Assembly (NCBI GenBank): GCA_050693935.1
Contig: JBOGWU010000076.1
Coordinates: 1-64,000, forward strand
Length of the DNA: 64,000 nucleotides
Direction of reading: 5' to 3'
Source of the DNA: WHSV01 sp050693935
Lineage (GTDB): Bacteria > Actinomycetota > CADDZG01 > WHSQ01
How positions within the stretch are numbered: the first letter of the stretch is position 1; each line of letters begins with the position of its first letter. The notes beneath the pieces are model-generated. The model had not been told where the DNA came from. It saw only the letters and a program-made list of their open reading frames with translations, and did no database searches. A program made the translations under genes and the position numbers. Shown here piece by piece: positions 16,687 through 25,834 of this stretch.

Positions 16687-17898
16687 TTGCCCGGGTCCCG
16701 TGAGGCCGAGATCGGCAGGGTCTTCCGCGAGGAGTACGGCCGATGCGTGGCCACTTTGATCGGTGTCTTCGGCGACATCGACGTCGCCGAGGATGCAGTG
16801 CAGGAAGCGTTCACCGTTGCCCTGCGTAAGTGGCCGGCCGACGGCCTGCCCCCAAACCCGGGAGGCTGGATCACGACCACGGCGCGCAATCGTGCCATCG
16901 ATCGCCTGCGCCGCGAGGAGCGTGGTCACGAGCTGCTCGGCGACGCGGTGCTCTTGCCCGGCAACGGCGATCTCTGGATGCCCAAGGAGGTGGAGGGAGT
17001 GGAAGACGACCGGCTTCGACTGATCTTCACCTGCTGCAATCCCGCACTCTCCACGGAAGCGCAGGTGGCATTGACCCTTCGTCTCCTGGGTGGACTGACA
17101 ACCGACGAGGTCGCTCGAGCGTTCATTGTCGGCGAGCCGGCCATGGCCCAACGTCTCGTGCGCGCCAAGCGCAAGATCAAGGCGGCACGGATCCCCTATC
17201 GAGTTCCCGAGGATCACGAGCTCCCCGGCCGTTTACAGCCCGTGCTGGCCGTCGTCTACCTGATCTATAACGCCGGGTTGTCCAGCCAAGCAGAACCAGA
17301 TCTCTGTTTGGAGGCGATCCGGCTGGCGCGGATCCTGGTCACGCTCATGCCCGACGAACCGGAGGTGACCGGCCTGCTCGCGCTGTTGCTCCTCACCGAA
17401 TCGCGTCGCTCATCGCGCACGCGCGCAGATGGCTCCCTCGTGGTGCTCGGCGACCAGGACCGCGCTCGCTGGAATCGAGCATTGATCGAGGAGGGGCAGG
17501 CGATCGTGCGCCGCTGCCTTCGGCGCAACCAGCCCGGACAGTACCAACTCCAAGCCGCCATCAACGCGGTGCATGCCGACGCCCCGACGGTAGATGAAAC
17601 CGACTGGTCGCAGATCGTGGCGCTCTACGATCAGTTGATTGCGGTCGCCCCCACTCCGGTCGTAGCCCTCAACCGAGCCATCGCCATCGGCGAGGTACAT
17701 GGGCCCGCGGCTGCGCTGGCTTTGGTGGACGAGCTGGACCTGGACAGCTACTACCCCCTCCATGCCGCACGAGCGGATCTGCTTCGCCGGCTGAACCGTC
17801 ACGGCGAGGCCGAGGCAGCCTACGAGCGCGCCGCAGACATGGCGCCGACCGATGCAGAGCGAGCCTTCCTCGAGCTCGGTGGCCGCGGCTCGCGCTGA
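16687..17898 (+). CDS. ECF42-type RNA polymerase sigma factor with C-terminal helical repeat extension
   Basis: 403 residues. Sigma region 2 is seen in FGDIDVAEDAVQEAFTVALRKWP and ITTTARNRAIDRLRRE (about residues 25-85). Region 4 lies in LTLRLLGGLTTDEVARAFIVGEPAMAQRLVRAKRKIK (about 120-160). A long C-terminal TPR-like domain follows (PVVALNRAIAIGEVHGPAAALALVDEL), the hallmark of ECF42. No anti-sigma gene adjoins it; the extension is thought to control activity in this group. TTG start, 3 bp after the DGPF gene. Confidence 0.92.
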   Translation: MPGSREAEIGRVFREEYGRCVATLIGVFGDIDVAEDAVQEAFTVALRKWPADGLPPNPGGWITTTARNRAIDRLRREERGHELLGDAVLLPGNGDLWMPKEVEGVEDDRLRLIFTCCNPALSTEAQVALTLRLLGGLTTDEVARAFIVGEPAMAQRLVRAKRKIKAARIPYRVPEDHELPGRLQPVLAVVYLIYNAGLSSQAEPDLCLEAIRLARILVTLMPDEPEVTGLLALLLLTESRRSSRTRADGSLVVLGDQDRARWNRALIEEGQAIVRRCLRRNQPGQYQLQAAINAVHADAPTVDETDWSQIVALYDQLIAVAPTPVVALNRAIAIGEVHGPAAALALVDELDLDSYYPLHAARADLLRRLNRHGEAEAAYERAADMAPTDAERAFLELGGRGSR

Positions 17899-17971
17899 GT
17901 GCCCGACGGGTGAGAAGTTCTGATGACGATAAACAGGACCGCGCGACAGAAGCGCACGAAAGGAGAGCATC

Positions 17972-18313
17972 ATGCACACCTACATTCGATCCGGTGAGCT
18001 GAAACCCAGCCCCAGGGGCACGGTGACGTTCGAGGGGCACCCCTACGGTTCGGGTGTCTCGTGCTTCCTCGTCAACAATCAGCCTGGCGAAGGGCCGGAT
18101 CTGCACAGGCATCCCTATCCGGAAACCTGGATCGTCCGTTCCGGAAAAGCGAGGATCACCGCGGACGGAGAAGACATCGAGGCCGGCCCGGGAGACATAG
18201 CGGTCGTGGGCGCAGAGACGCCTCACAAGTTCAAGAACATCGGCACGGGGCGCCTCGACATCATTTGTATCCATGCGTCTCCACGGTTCATCCAGGAGGA
18301 CTTGGAAGAGTGA
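17972..18313 (+). CDS. Small cupin-domain protein
   Basis: 113 residues forming one cupin barrel. Motif 1 is LHRHPYPETWIVRSGKARI with metal-ligand histidines and Glu, and motif 2 is PGDIAVVGAETPHKFKNIG with the last His. The function is unknown; single cupins of this type bind a metal and a small molecule. A GAAAGGAGAG site precedes the ATG. It stands 73 bp after the ECF42 gene and may be its target or simply a neighbour. Confidence 0.82.
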   Translation: MHTYIRSGELKPSPRGTVTFEGHPYGSGVSCFLVNNQPGEGPDLHRHPYPETWIVRSGKARITADGEDIEAGPGDIAVVGAETPHKFKNIGTGRLDIICIHASPRFIQEDLEE

Positions 18314-18373
18314 GGCCGGCGGCCCGAAGAGGCACGATCGTTGGCGCGGGCAGCGCGTAACATCGGCCGCATC

Positions 18374-19039
18374 ATGAGAGGAGGTCGGGGTCTGATCGCA
18401 GTTCTCGCTCTCCTTTTGATGGCAACGGTTGCTTGTGATGGCGACGAGCTCGGCGCAGGCCATTACCGGTGGGAAGGAATTCGGGGGTTTGCGGTGTGGC
18501 CCGAGGACAGCCCGGAAGAGGGCCTCGAGGCATGCGAGTCTCGGCTCGACGTCGAACCGTGGCGCAGCGCCCCGTCCACCACCGCCGACCAGTTCCTCCG
18601 CAAGGTGCTCGATTGGACACAGCCGCCCGACATATCGGGGGACGAGGTTCCTGAGGAGGCTCCCCGGACCGTCTTCGTGGTTAGCGACGGCGAGATGCCT
18701 CGAAGCGCGCTGGGTGTCGCGGTGCACCTCCGGCAGCTCAGGGGTTGCTGGTTCGTCGCCAAGGTGGAGCCTCGGGAGGGAGATGTTGCTCTCGACTATG
18801 AATGGGTGGGGGGAGAGGGCGACTTCGCCTTGCGCGTTGCGTACTCCGGCGCGGCGCCGGTGGTTCTCGAGGTCGGCTGGGGTGACCATCTCCATCGCAA
18901 GTCCCTGGAGAAAGGCGAGGCGGTCGAGATCCCTTCACCTCAGCCCGGACGCTCCGGACACATCCTGGTGAAACCCGAGAGTGGTCCCTCCGAGTTCACC
19001 TTCGGCCAACCTCTTTCACCGCCCCCCAGGATTCCCTAG
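18374..19039 (+). CDS. Putative lipoprotein of unknown function
   Basis: 221 residues beginning MRGGRGLIAVLALLLMATVAC, a short signal peptide with a lipobox-like TVAC, so probably lipid-anchored at Cys21. The rest is a soluble domain containing FAVWPEDSPEEGLEAC and a C-terminal beta-rich half. No family is recognised. Start chosen at the ATG directly before the signal peptide; a TTG at 18341 would add 11 residues of poor signal character. The second lipoprotein at 19952-20884 has a similar layout, but I cannot show homology by eye. Confidence 0.62.
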   Translation: MRGGRGLIAVLALLLMATVACDGDELGAGHYRWEGIRGFAVWPEDSPEEGLEACESRLDVEPWRSAPSTTADQFLRKVLDWTQPPDISGDEVPEEAPRTVFVVSDGEMPRSALGVAVHLRQLRGCWFVAKVEPREGDVALDYEWVGGEGDFALRVAYSGAAPVVLEVGWGDHLHRKSLEKGEAVEIPSPQPGRSGHILVKPESGPSEFTFGQPLSPPPRIP

Positions 19040-19056
19040 CGAGCCACTTTCCTCGC

Positions 19057-19863
19057 TCAGTCTCTTCCAAGCTTGCGAATGCGATCTGGTTCGTCGGTCA
19101 TCTTGGTCAGCTTCGCAATGGCCTTGCCGAACAGATCGTCGAAGTTCTGGCGGCCGCGCTTGCGTTTGAAGGGATCGATGTGCGAGATCAACTGGTACTG
19201 AAAATACTGGTGCCAAGCACCCATCTCCTTTGCCTGCGCGATCACGTCCTTCACCAGCGAGTTCGCTTCCAGCAACGTCTCCGCTCGTTGCTCGCGCACC
19301 GGATATGAGTTCTCGAGTGTTCGTTTGAGGAAGAAGTCGCATTTCTTCAGGAGCGGCTCGAATGCGCTCCCGGCGAGTCTGCTTCCGCTCTCGTAGGCCA
19401 GTCCGAGAGTCACGTAATAAGCGATCTCGATCGAGTCCACGACCTCGGTGTCGTTCTCCTTGAGACTGGGACTGGAATCGAGGAACTTCCGGTAGATACC
19501 GAGCGATACCGTTCCCTTCTCTCGGATGTTGAGGTCCTTTTCGACGTTCAGATTCATCATCCGGGTCGCCAGGCGTCCAGGAACTACGAGCACCGGCAGC
19601 TTACGGAGGCCAAGCTCGCGGGCCGCCTCCAGACGATGCTGGCCGTCGATGACCGCGAAGTGAGCCCGGCCGTCGCCTTCCGCTTCGACCGCGACGATGG
19701 GAACGATGAAGCCCATTCGATCGATCGACGTGACTAGCTTCTCGATATGGGAGGGGCGCGTCTTGCGCTGGTGCCCGACCACCTCCAGGCGATCGATGGG
19801 AACGGTGGTAAGTGTGATGACCTGGCGCTTATGTGGGTCCCGGAAGGTGTGTTCGTCAAGCAT
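19057..19863 (-). CDS. ParB/Srx-like N-terminal domain protein (not a chromosomal ParB)
   Basis: 268 residues. The N-terminal third shows a ParB/sulfiredoxin-type nuclease-like fold: LTTVPIDRLEVVGHQRKTRPSH, IVPIVAVEAE and the diagnostic VIDGQHRLEAARELG (about residues 72-86). The rest is helical, lacks the ParB helix-turn-helix and CTP-binding GERRW-type motif, and ends in a basic tail. Such orphan ParB-like proteins bind nucleotides or DNA; the role is unknown. No parA is nearby, so replication or partition functions are not implied. Confidence 0.78.
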   Translation of the reverse strand: MLDEHTFRDPHKRQVITLTTVPIDRLEVVGHQRKTRPSHIEKLVTSIDRMGFIVPIVAVEAEGDGRAHFAVIDGQHRLEAARELGLRKLPVLVVPGRLATRMMNLNVEKDLNIREKGTVSLGIYRKFLDSSPSLKENDTEVVDSIEIAYYVTLGLAYESGSRLAGSAFEPLLKKCDFFLKRTLENSYPVREQRAETLLEANSLVKDVIAQAKEMGAWHQYFQYQLISHIDPFKRKRGRQNFDDLFGKAIAKLTKMTDEPDRIRKLGRD

Positions 19864-19951
19864 ATCTCCATGCTACCGGTGGGGTCTGGCCCCCCAGCGC
19901 GGCGGGCAACGCCGGCGAATACGGCCGTTACGACGGTTTCGCGACTCGCCG

Positions 19952-20884
19952 CTACGAAAGAGCGGGAAGGTTCGGAGTGAACTCGAGCGAGACAGAGGGT
20001 TGGTTTCCGGGAATTTCGTCGTCGGGCCAGACGGCGCGCGCAACGTAGCGTTCACCGTCGAGCAGGAGCTCGACGGTGTATGCGAAGGGGCGGTCGCCCA
20101 GGCCTGCAGCAGCGAGACCCTTGTCGTCGGGACCGTCCCAGTACACCCCCCCCTCGGGGAAGCATCGGCCACGGGACCGCTTGGCCTTGAACGTCAGTGC
20201 ATCCCCATCGCCGGACTCAACCGTGATCGTCGCCGATGTCCTTCTGGGTGTCTGCGCAAGGTTCCTCAGCTCCAGCTCGACGCCATAGCTATCGACGGCA
20301 CCATCATGGTTGGCGAGCACCGCAAGCCGAGCTTTGGGTTTGGGGAGCGGGCCATCGGCGGGTGTCGTCCACCTAAACGTGGTGAAGAGGTCGCCGTTGC
20401 CTCTACCGAAGAGGGTGACGTCGTAGATACCAGCGTGGCCCGCGGGTCGGAGGACGAAGTCGCCGTCACCGGTGACCTCCAGGGGTACCGTCTGCATCCG
20501 CCCGCATGTCTCGCCGGCCGGGCGGAACGATGCTTTGAACGACCACCCGGAGAGTGGGAACTCGACGCCGACCTCGTCGGGGTCGCCCACATCTGGTGGA
20601 TTGGATGGCGGAGATCCATCAGTGCAGCCATTGCGGTAGCAATACGTCCAGGCATGTAGGTCGATCGACTGATCAAAGAACTGGACTGTGACGGGTGGTG
20701 GCGCTTCTAGGTCACCTGGTTCGATTGGCTCGTTCGAGGGCGTCGTCGCCGACTCTTTCGGACTCGCCGAATTCTTCGGATTCGCTCCGGCTTCCTTCGG
20801 GTCCGCCTCGCCGCAGGCCGTGAGGAAGACCGAAACGGCAATGACGGCCACGGCCCAACTCCCGCACGCTTTCTTTCTAATCAC
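19952..20884 (-). CDS. Putative lipoprotein of unknown function
   Basis: 310 residues beginning with a signal peptide and lipobox FLTACG (acylation at about Cys24). A Pro/Ser/Thr-rich linker follows (about residues 30-65), then a beta-rich domain (residues 75-310) containing cysteines in TYCYRNGCTD that may form a disulfide. The fold looks immunoglobulin-like or copper-chaperone-like only by composition; no family is recognised. It stands alone between the ParB-like gene and trmO. Confidence 0.68.
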   Translation of the reverse strand: MIRKKACGSWAVAVIAVSVFLTACGEADPKEAGANPKNSASPKESATTPSNEPIEPGDLEAPPPVTVQFFDQSIDLHAWTYCYRNGCTDGSPPSNPPDVGDPDEVGVEFPLSGWSFKASFRPAGETCGRMQTVPLEVTGDGDFVLRPAGHAGIYDVTLFGRGNGDLFTTFRWTTPADGPLPKPKARLAVLANHDGAVDSYGVELELRNLAQTPRRTSATITVESGDGDALTFKAKRSRGRCFPEGGVYWDGPDDKGLAAAGLGDRPFAYTVELLLDGERYVARAVWPDDEIPGNQPSVSLEFTPNLPALS

Positions 20885-21088
20885 AGCCGTTGGACGGTCA
20901 TGCGCTCGACTCTGTTCCCGTTAGCCATCTGCGAAGGCCATTTCTTTGCGAGTTCGGCGGCGAGATGATTCGGTCGTGGCACCGATGGCTACCGCATCCG
21001 ACCTTCCGGTGACATCGAATCTACAGAGTCGGATTCAAATGAGGGGCCCCGGTGGGCTCCCTCCTCATGAGGGGGTCGATAGCCGGCG

Positions 21089-21505
21089 TCACGAGTCGGG
21101 GACGCCCTCGATGCGGGGCTTCAGGTCGAGGATGGGCGTTCCGTCCAGTGCCTCGAGGTTGTTCACCTTCACCCTTTGCCCCTCGATCGCCAGGACCTCG
21201 ACGAGGTGGAGCCCGATCGGGTTGGGTCGATCGGGGGACCGCGTGCTGAACACCCCATGCTCCGGGATCGTCGTATCTCCGCGAGGGTGCACCCTGAGGA
21301 CGTCGCGCTGGGCGCGGTCAAGCCAGGTCAGAACGATTACCTGCTCTCCCACCCGGACGTCTTCCAGCCCCTCCTTCACGGCCGGCTCGAAATTCAGCCA
21401 CGCGTCCGGCGATCCCTCGCGTCCCTGTTTGGGTGCCGACTCTCGATCGATAAGTGGCGACTCTACGGTCCCAATCGGTTTCAGCAGAAGCCGTCTGTTG
21501 TCCAT
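21089..21505 (-). CDS. trmO: tRNA (m6t6A37) methyltransferase TrmO-like (YaeB/TsaA family)
   Basis: 138 residues matching TrmO: an N-terminal LKPIGTVESPL, VRVGEQVIVLTWLDRAQRDVLRVHPRGD and the signature GVFSTRSPDRPNPIGLHLVEVLAIEG (about residues 84-109). Founding members use S-adenosylmethionine to methylate the N6 of threonylcarbamoyladenosine in tRNA; this is a short, C-terminally trimmed form, as is common outside enterobacteria. It is 17 bp downstream of the ogt stop and likely co-transcribed. Confidence 0.85.
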   Translation of the reverse strand: MDNRRLLLKPIGTVESPLIDRESAPKQGREGSPDAWLNFEPAVKEGLEDVRVGEQVIVLTWLDRAQRDVLRVHPRGDTTIPEHGVFSTRSPDRPNPIGLHLVEVLAIEGQRVKVNNLEALDGTPILDLKPRIEGVPDS

Positions 21506-21521
21506 GGAGGGAGCTTAGTTT

Positions 21522-22019
21522 TTAGAAGAGTCTCGCGTAGCGCTCGTTCGCAGGCATTTCCAGGTCGAGGAGAAACCGCTTGCGTTCGAGCCCTCCCGCG
21601 TATCCGGTGAGCGAGCCGTCGCTGCCGATTACCCGGTGGCAGGGCACTACGATGGCGATCGGATTGCCAGCGTTGGCGACGCCGACCTCCCGCGCGAGCG
21701 TCGGATCGCCAAGGTCGTGGGCGAGGTCACCGTAGGAGCGCGTCTCGCCGTAGGAAATCCTCCTCAACAGCCGCCAGACTCGATGCTCGAAGTCGTTCCC
21801 ACGGGCGGCGGTAGAAACTGTGAACTCCATGCGATCGCCGGAGAAGTACTCGCGTAGCTCCTCGGTCACCTGCTCGAACCCGGCCGAAACGCGTTCGCCG
21901 AATGCCGATGTCCGCGGGGAGCGCGCCTGACGGTTCATGAACAAACCGCTCAATACGCCATCGGTGTTTATCAGCGTCAGGTCACCGATCGGCGACTCGG
22001 TGATCGTATGCGCTCGCAT
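21522..22019 (-). CDS. ogt: Methylated-DNA--protein-cysteine methyltransferase
   Basis: 165 residues. The active-site PCHRVIGSDGSLTGYAGG (Cys in PCHRV, about residue 125) and the upstream FEHRVWRLLRRISYGETRSYGDLA helix-turn-helix are clear. It repairs O6-alkylguanine by irreversible transfer of the alkyl group to its own Cys. The ATG at 22017-22019 is favoured because GGAAGGA lies about seven bases upstream. Upstream in-frame ATGs at 22025 and 22034 overlap that ribosome site, and a much longer frame has no family match. Confidence 0.92.
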   Translation of the reverse strand: MRAHTITESPIGDLTLINTDGVLSGLFMNRQARSPRTSAFGERVSAGFEQVTEELREYFSGDRMEFTVSTAARGNDFEHRVWRLLRRISYGETRSYGDLAHDLGDPTLAREVGVANAGNPIAIVVPCHRVIGSDGSLTGYAGGLERKRFLLDLEMPANERYARLF

Positions 22020-22372
22020 GGTCATTCCTTCCATTGGTGTAGCAGAGTTGTTGTCTCTATCGGTATGAAACGCTCGGAGGCCGGATTTTGTGAGATCCGA
22101 CGAATATCGGGTCGAGGGTCTGCGGCAGGTTACCCAGGAATTATTCGGGCGCGCGATGAGTTTTAACGCGGTCGGGAGTCCTAACCGAGAAGCGAACAGG
22201 GACCGAGAACCGAAGACGGGAGGCCCGGCGTGGCTCGAGCTCGAGAAGGGTGTATTTGCAGGGACAGAAAGGCTTCCCAATCGCCGAAGTCCGCGATACC
22301 TTTTCGGTCCCCCCAAAAGGCTGTTTCGAGCGGTGAAGCGCGCAGTCCTTTCAAAACGAGAGAGGTGATGCT
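22020..22372. other. Gap between ogt and the first DrrAB operon
   Basis: A 353-bp divergent region that should hold promoters for ogt (minus) and drrA (plus). I see no convincing gene, repeat or palindrome here. The sequence is locally more A/T-rich around 22040-22170. Confidence 0.4.
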
Positions 22373-23386
22373 GTGAACTACATGATTCGAACTGAGGGGT
22401 TGGTCAAGCGCTACGGGAAGGTAGTGGCGCTCGACGGGCTCGATCTGGAAGTTCCGAAGGGAACGGTTCTCGGACTACTCGGCCCCAACGGGGCCGGTAA
22501 GACCACCGCGGTCAGGATTCTCACGACTTTGCTGGACCCCGACGAAGGCTCGGTTGAGGTAGCCGGGCTGGATGTTTGCGCGGAGCCGGTGAAAGTCCGG
22601 AGGAGGATCGGACTATCCGGACAAACCGCTGCGGTAGACGAGCACCTCACCGGCTACGAGAACCTCGACATGGTTGGCCGCCTCTACCACCTCGGCAAGC
22701 GACCGTCTCAGGAGCGGGCGCGGGAGTTGCTGGAACAGTTCGATCTGGTCGACGCCGGCGATCGTCCGGCGAAGACCTACTCCGGGGGCATGCGGCGCCG
22801 TCTCGACCTGGCCGCCGCTCTCGTTGCCAAGCCCGAGGTCATCTTTCTCGACGAGCCGACCACGGGGCTCGATCCTCGGAGTCGTGTCCAGATGTGGGGA
22901 ACGATCCAGGAGCTCGTGCGGGGTGGATCCACCGTTCTCCTGACGACTCAATACATGGAGGAGGCCGAGCGGCTGACCGACGACATCGTCGTTATCGATC
23001 GAGGTCACAAGATCGCCCACGGGACCTCCGACGAGTTGAAGGCTCAGGTTGGTGGCGAGCGCGTCGAAAGCGTGCTGGCGAACTCCGCCGACCTGGCACC
23101 GGCACGGGCGATCCTGGAAACCTTCTGTCATGGCGAGGGAATCCAGGTCGACGAGCAGACCCGCAAGCTGACTGCCGCGGTAACCGGAGGCGCGGACGCG
23201 CTCAGGCAGATCCTTCTGCGGCTTTCGGACGCGAACATCGCCGTTGCCGATATCGGACTGCGGCGTCCCACGCTGGATGACGTGTTCCTTTCGCTCACCG
23301 GCCATGTGGCCGAAGAGGTTGCGGAATCTAACGGCGAGGCCGAAGGCGCCGAGCAGGAGACCAGAGAGAAGGAGGTCGTGCGATGA
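22373..23386 (+). CDS. DrrA-like ABC transporter ATP-binding protein (exporter 1)
   Basis: 337 residues. Walker A GPNGAGKTT (about residues 38-46), signature YSGGMRRRLDLAAAL and Walker B VIFLDEPTTGLDPRSR are intact. The C-terminal DRA-type extension ends in a Glu-rich tail. The family drives export of antibiotics or lipids through a DrrB permease, or gives self-resistance. Start is GTG at 22373 after GAGAGGTGATG; an ATG four codons in is also possible. The stop overlaps the permease ATG (ATGA). Confidence 0.92.
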   Translation: MNYMIRTEGLVKRYGKVVALDGLDLEVPKGTVLGLLGPNGAGKTTAVRILTTLLDPDEGSVEVAGLDVCAEPVKVRRRIGLSGQTAAVDEHLTGYENLDMVGRLYHLGKRPSQERARELLEQFDLVDAGDRPAKTYSGGMRRRLDLAAALVAKPEVIFLDEPTTGLDPRSRVQMWGTIQELVRGGSTVLLTTQYMEEAERLTDDIVVIDRGHKIAHGTSDELKAQVGGERVESVLANSADLAPARAILETFCHGEGIQVDEQTRKLTAAVTGGADALRQILLRLSDANIAVADIGLRRPTLDDVFLSLTGHVAEEVAESNGEAEGAEQETREKEVVR

Positions 23387-24183
23387 ACGCAGTTGCTCTC
23401 GCCTTCGCCGACAGCGGTGTGATCGCCAAGCGAAACCTGATCAAGATCAAGCGGATCCCCGAGCTCCTGATCTGGACGCTCATGTCCCCGATCATGTTCG
23501 TCGTGCTCTTCGGGTACGTCTTCGGCGGCTCGATCGCCATTGGAGGGACGTCCTACCGTGAGTACCTGATCGCGGGGGTCTTCGTCCAGACGGTGATCTT
23601 CGGCTCGACCTACACGGGGGCCGGCCTCGCTGAGGACATGACCAAGGGCATCATCGATCGCTTCAGGTCGCTGCCCATGTCGCGTAGCGCCGTCCTCGCA
23701 GGTCGCACAGCAAGCGATATCGCCTACAACTCCGCCTCGATTCTCGTCATGTCCCTCACCGGCTTGGTCGTGGGCTGGAGGATCCGGACCGACGCGCTCG
23801 ACGCCATCGGCGGCTTCCTGCTGCTGTTGCTCTTCGCCTACTCGTTCTCCTGGATCATGGCCTACTTCGGTCTGAAGGTATCGAGTGTCGAGGTCATCAA
23901 CAACGCCTCGTTCATGTTCATCTTTCCGTTGACGTTCATCGCCAACACCTTCGTGGACATCAATGCCCTGCCCGGTCCCCTGAAGACCTTCGCAGAGTGG
24001 AATCCCATCTCGTCTGTGGCCCAGGCGGTGCGCGAGGCGTTCGGGAACACGGGCACCGGAACAGTGCCGGATGTGTGGTCGTTGCAGAATCCGGTCCTGT
24101 ACTCGCTCATCTGGATCGTGATCATCCTGGCGGTCTTCATTCCGCTCTCCACCCGGCAGTACAAGCGAGCGTCGAGCCGCTAA
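23383..24183 (+). CDS. DrrB-like ABC-2 permease (exporter 1)
   Basis: 266 residues with six predicted helices of the ABC-2 type. It shows TKGIIDRFRSLPMSRSAVLAGR, the conserved cytoplasmic coupling segment of DrrB (about residues 89-110), and a C-terminal FVDINALPGPLKTFAEWNPIS loop. It pairs with the ATPase immediately upstream (4-bp overlap). The substrate is unknown. A strong inverted repeat follows its stop. Confidence 0.92.
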   Translation: MNAVALAFADSGVIAKRNLIKIKRIPELLIWTLMSPIMFVVLFGYVFGGSIAIGGTSYREYLIAGVFVQTVIFGSTYTGAGLAEDMTKGIIDRFRSLPMSRSAVLAGRTASDIAYNSASILVMSLTGLVVGWRIRTDALDAIGGFLLLLLFAYSFSWIMAYFGLKVSSVEVINNASFMFIFPLTFIANTFVDINALPGPLKTFAEWNPISSVAQAVREAFGNTGTGTVPDVWSLQNPVLYSLIWIVIILAVFIPLSTRQYKRASSR

Positions 24184-24204
24184 CCGATTGAGTTTCAAGT
24201 AGTC

Positions 24205-24260
24205 CGCGTTCTGTGACCCTGAGGTGTCGCTCTATGCACCCTCTGGGGTCACAGAACGCG
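24205..24260. terminator. Strong hairpin after drrB-like gene (15-bp perfect stem)
   Basis: CGCGTTCTGTGACCC (24205-24219) pairs perfectly with GGGTCACAGAACGCG (24246-24260). Inside the loop GAGGTG and CACCCTC can add a further 6 bp with one bulged C. No T-tract follows on either strand, so it is not a textbook intrinsic terminator. It could be a Rho-assisted or actinobacterial T-less terminator, an mRNA 3' stabiliser, or a protein site. Confidence 0.55.
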
Positions 24261-24359
24261 CGCGCGAGCAGCGACCGGAGACTGTTCTCAGTCCGAACCT
24301 TTGACACCAAATGTGGGGATTGGTAATAAGGGGCCCGCGAACGCCAAGGAGGGTGCCCG

Positions 24360-25823
24360 ATGCGTCGAACGGTCATGCTGGTTCTCGTAGTCGCATTGAT
24401 TGCGCCGGTCTCGGCGACCCGAGCCGCGGAGCCGCAGCAGGCTAACAACGCCCAGGCGCCGCCAGCGGGATCCATAGAGAACGTCGAGTTCGTGGCCAAT
24501 CTTCCGGAACCCAAAGAGGCCACAGCCATCAACTTCATGAGCTACGACGAGCGCGACGTGATGTTCGTCACCGGTCGCTTCGGGCTCATGAGCTACGACC
24601 TCACCGACCCTCGCAATCCTCGGCTTCTGGACCATCTGGGGAACGACTCGCTGATGCTCCCCGGCGATGTCACGGGTACCTACTGGCAGAACGAGGACAT
24701 GGACCTCGACTCGAAACGGAAGCTGGTGTTCCTGGCCAGGGACCCACGTGCCTACGACGGGACCACGTCCGATCCGGACTCGGTCTCCGGTGTCTACATC
24801 GTCAACGCACGGAATCCCGAAGCCCTCGAGCTCACGACCTTCCACGAACTGCCCGCGGGCCACACCTCGAGTTGCGTGAACGACTGTCGGTACCTGTGGA
24901 CCGGGGGGCCCGCGAAGCGGGCCGACATGCCCGCCGACTGGGGCGGCCGTCCCATCTGGGTGACCGACATCCGCGACCCCAACCACCCCACCACCTTTCC
25001 CGACCCCGTGGACACGGGCCGAAACGACGGCCGGACCGACTACTCGCACGACGTGCAGGTAGACCAGATGGGAGTGGCGTGGGTCTCGGGGGCCGGAGGC
25101 GTCCGTGGCTACTTTACGAAAGGCCGCCACTGGGACCCGGTGGAGGAGAGGCAGCGGGTGGCCAGGGCCTGGGATCCCATCCCCTACGGTGGCGGCGGGT
25201 TCGAGGAATCGCGCGTGCCCTCAAAGTTCATGCACAACTCCGAGCGGCCTCTGAGCGCGCCGCCCACCGGCGACTTCGAACCCGGCGAGTTGCTGTACGC
25301 GACCGAGGAGAGCTTCCAAGCCGGGTGCGCCGACGACGGTGTGTTCGCCATCGCCAGCTTGGAAGGCTCGCTCGACGGGCAGGCGTGGCGTTCAACCCCA
25401 GAGGATCCCTTCCGACTCAAGACGATCGGGACCTGGAGCGTTGCCGACAAGGAGGGGAGCTCGACCAGCGAGGACTGCTCGGCTCATTACTTCGACGTGC
25501 AAGGCGACCTGGTGGTGTACTCGTGGTACTCGCAGGGCACCCGTTTCTTGGACGTCTCCGATCCGACCGATCCCATCCAGGTTGGCTACTTCCGCCCCGA
25601 CGACGGCCGAACCTGGGCCTCTTACTTCCACCGGGGTTACGTGTACGTGGCGGACCACAGCCGCGGGGTGGACGTGATCCGTCTGGCCCCCGAGGGGGAG
25701 GCCGCCGCCGAGCGACACCAGGAGGTGCTGGCACCACCTCTGCCGGCGGACGTGTCGAATCAGGTGCGAAAGGGGTTCGTCCCGGACGAGGCCTTTGGCT
25801 GGGCCTGCCGCATCAGCGTTTGA
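24360..25823 (+). CDS. Secreted LVIVD-repeat (beta-propeller-like) protein
   Basis: 487 residues with a cleavable signal peptide (VMLVLVVALIAPVSATRA). LVIVD-type repeats follow: FGLMSYDLTDPRNPRLLDHLG, GVYIVNARNPEALEL, IWVTDIRDPNHPTTF, GTRFLDVSDPTDPIQVGYF and GYVYVADHSRGVDVIRL. These build a beta-propeller outside the membrane. Biochemical function is unknown. An AAGGAGGGTG ribosome site precedes the ATG. Confidence 0.85.
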   Translation: MRRTVMLVLVVALIAPVSATRAAEPQQANNAQAPPAGSIENVEFVANLPEPKEATAINFMSYDERDVMFVTGRFGLMSYDLTDPRNPRLLDHLGNDSLMLPGDVTGTYWQNEDMDLDSKRKLVFLARDPRAYDGTTSDPDSVSGVYIVNARNPEALELTTFHELPAGHTSSCVNDCRYLWTGGPAKRADMPADWGGRPIWVTDIRDPNHPTTFPDPVDTGRNDGRTDYSHDVQVDQMGVAWVSGAGGVRGYFTKGRHWDPVEERQRVARAWDPIPYGGGGFEESRVPSKFMHNSERPLSAPPTGDFEPGELLYATEESFQAGCADDGVFAIASLEGSLDGQAWRSTPEDPFRLKTIGTWSVADKEGSSTSEDCSAHYFDVQGDLVVYSWYSQGTRFLDVSDPTDPIQVGYFRPDDGRTWASYFHRGYVYVADHSRGVDVIRLAPEGEAAAERHQEVLAPPLPADVSNQVRKGFVPDEAFGWACRISV

Positions 25824-25834
25824 CCGTCAGGCGT

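Noticed and set aside
19057..19863. ParB-like gene as a sign of a replication origin or plasmid
   Set aside because: No parA, no parS-like 16-mer palindrome seen, and the protein lacks the ParB helix-turn-helix; it belongs to the orphan ParB/Srx-like group.
21037..21080. GC-rich short hairpin after trmO
   Set aside because: Only about 5 bp of stem and no T-run; too weak to call a terminator.
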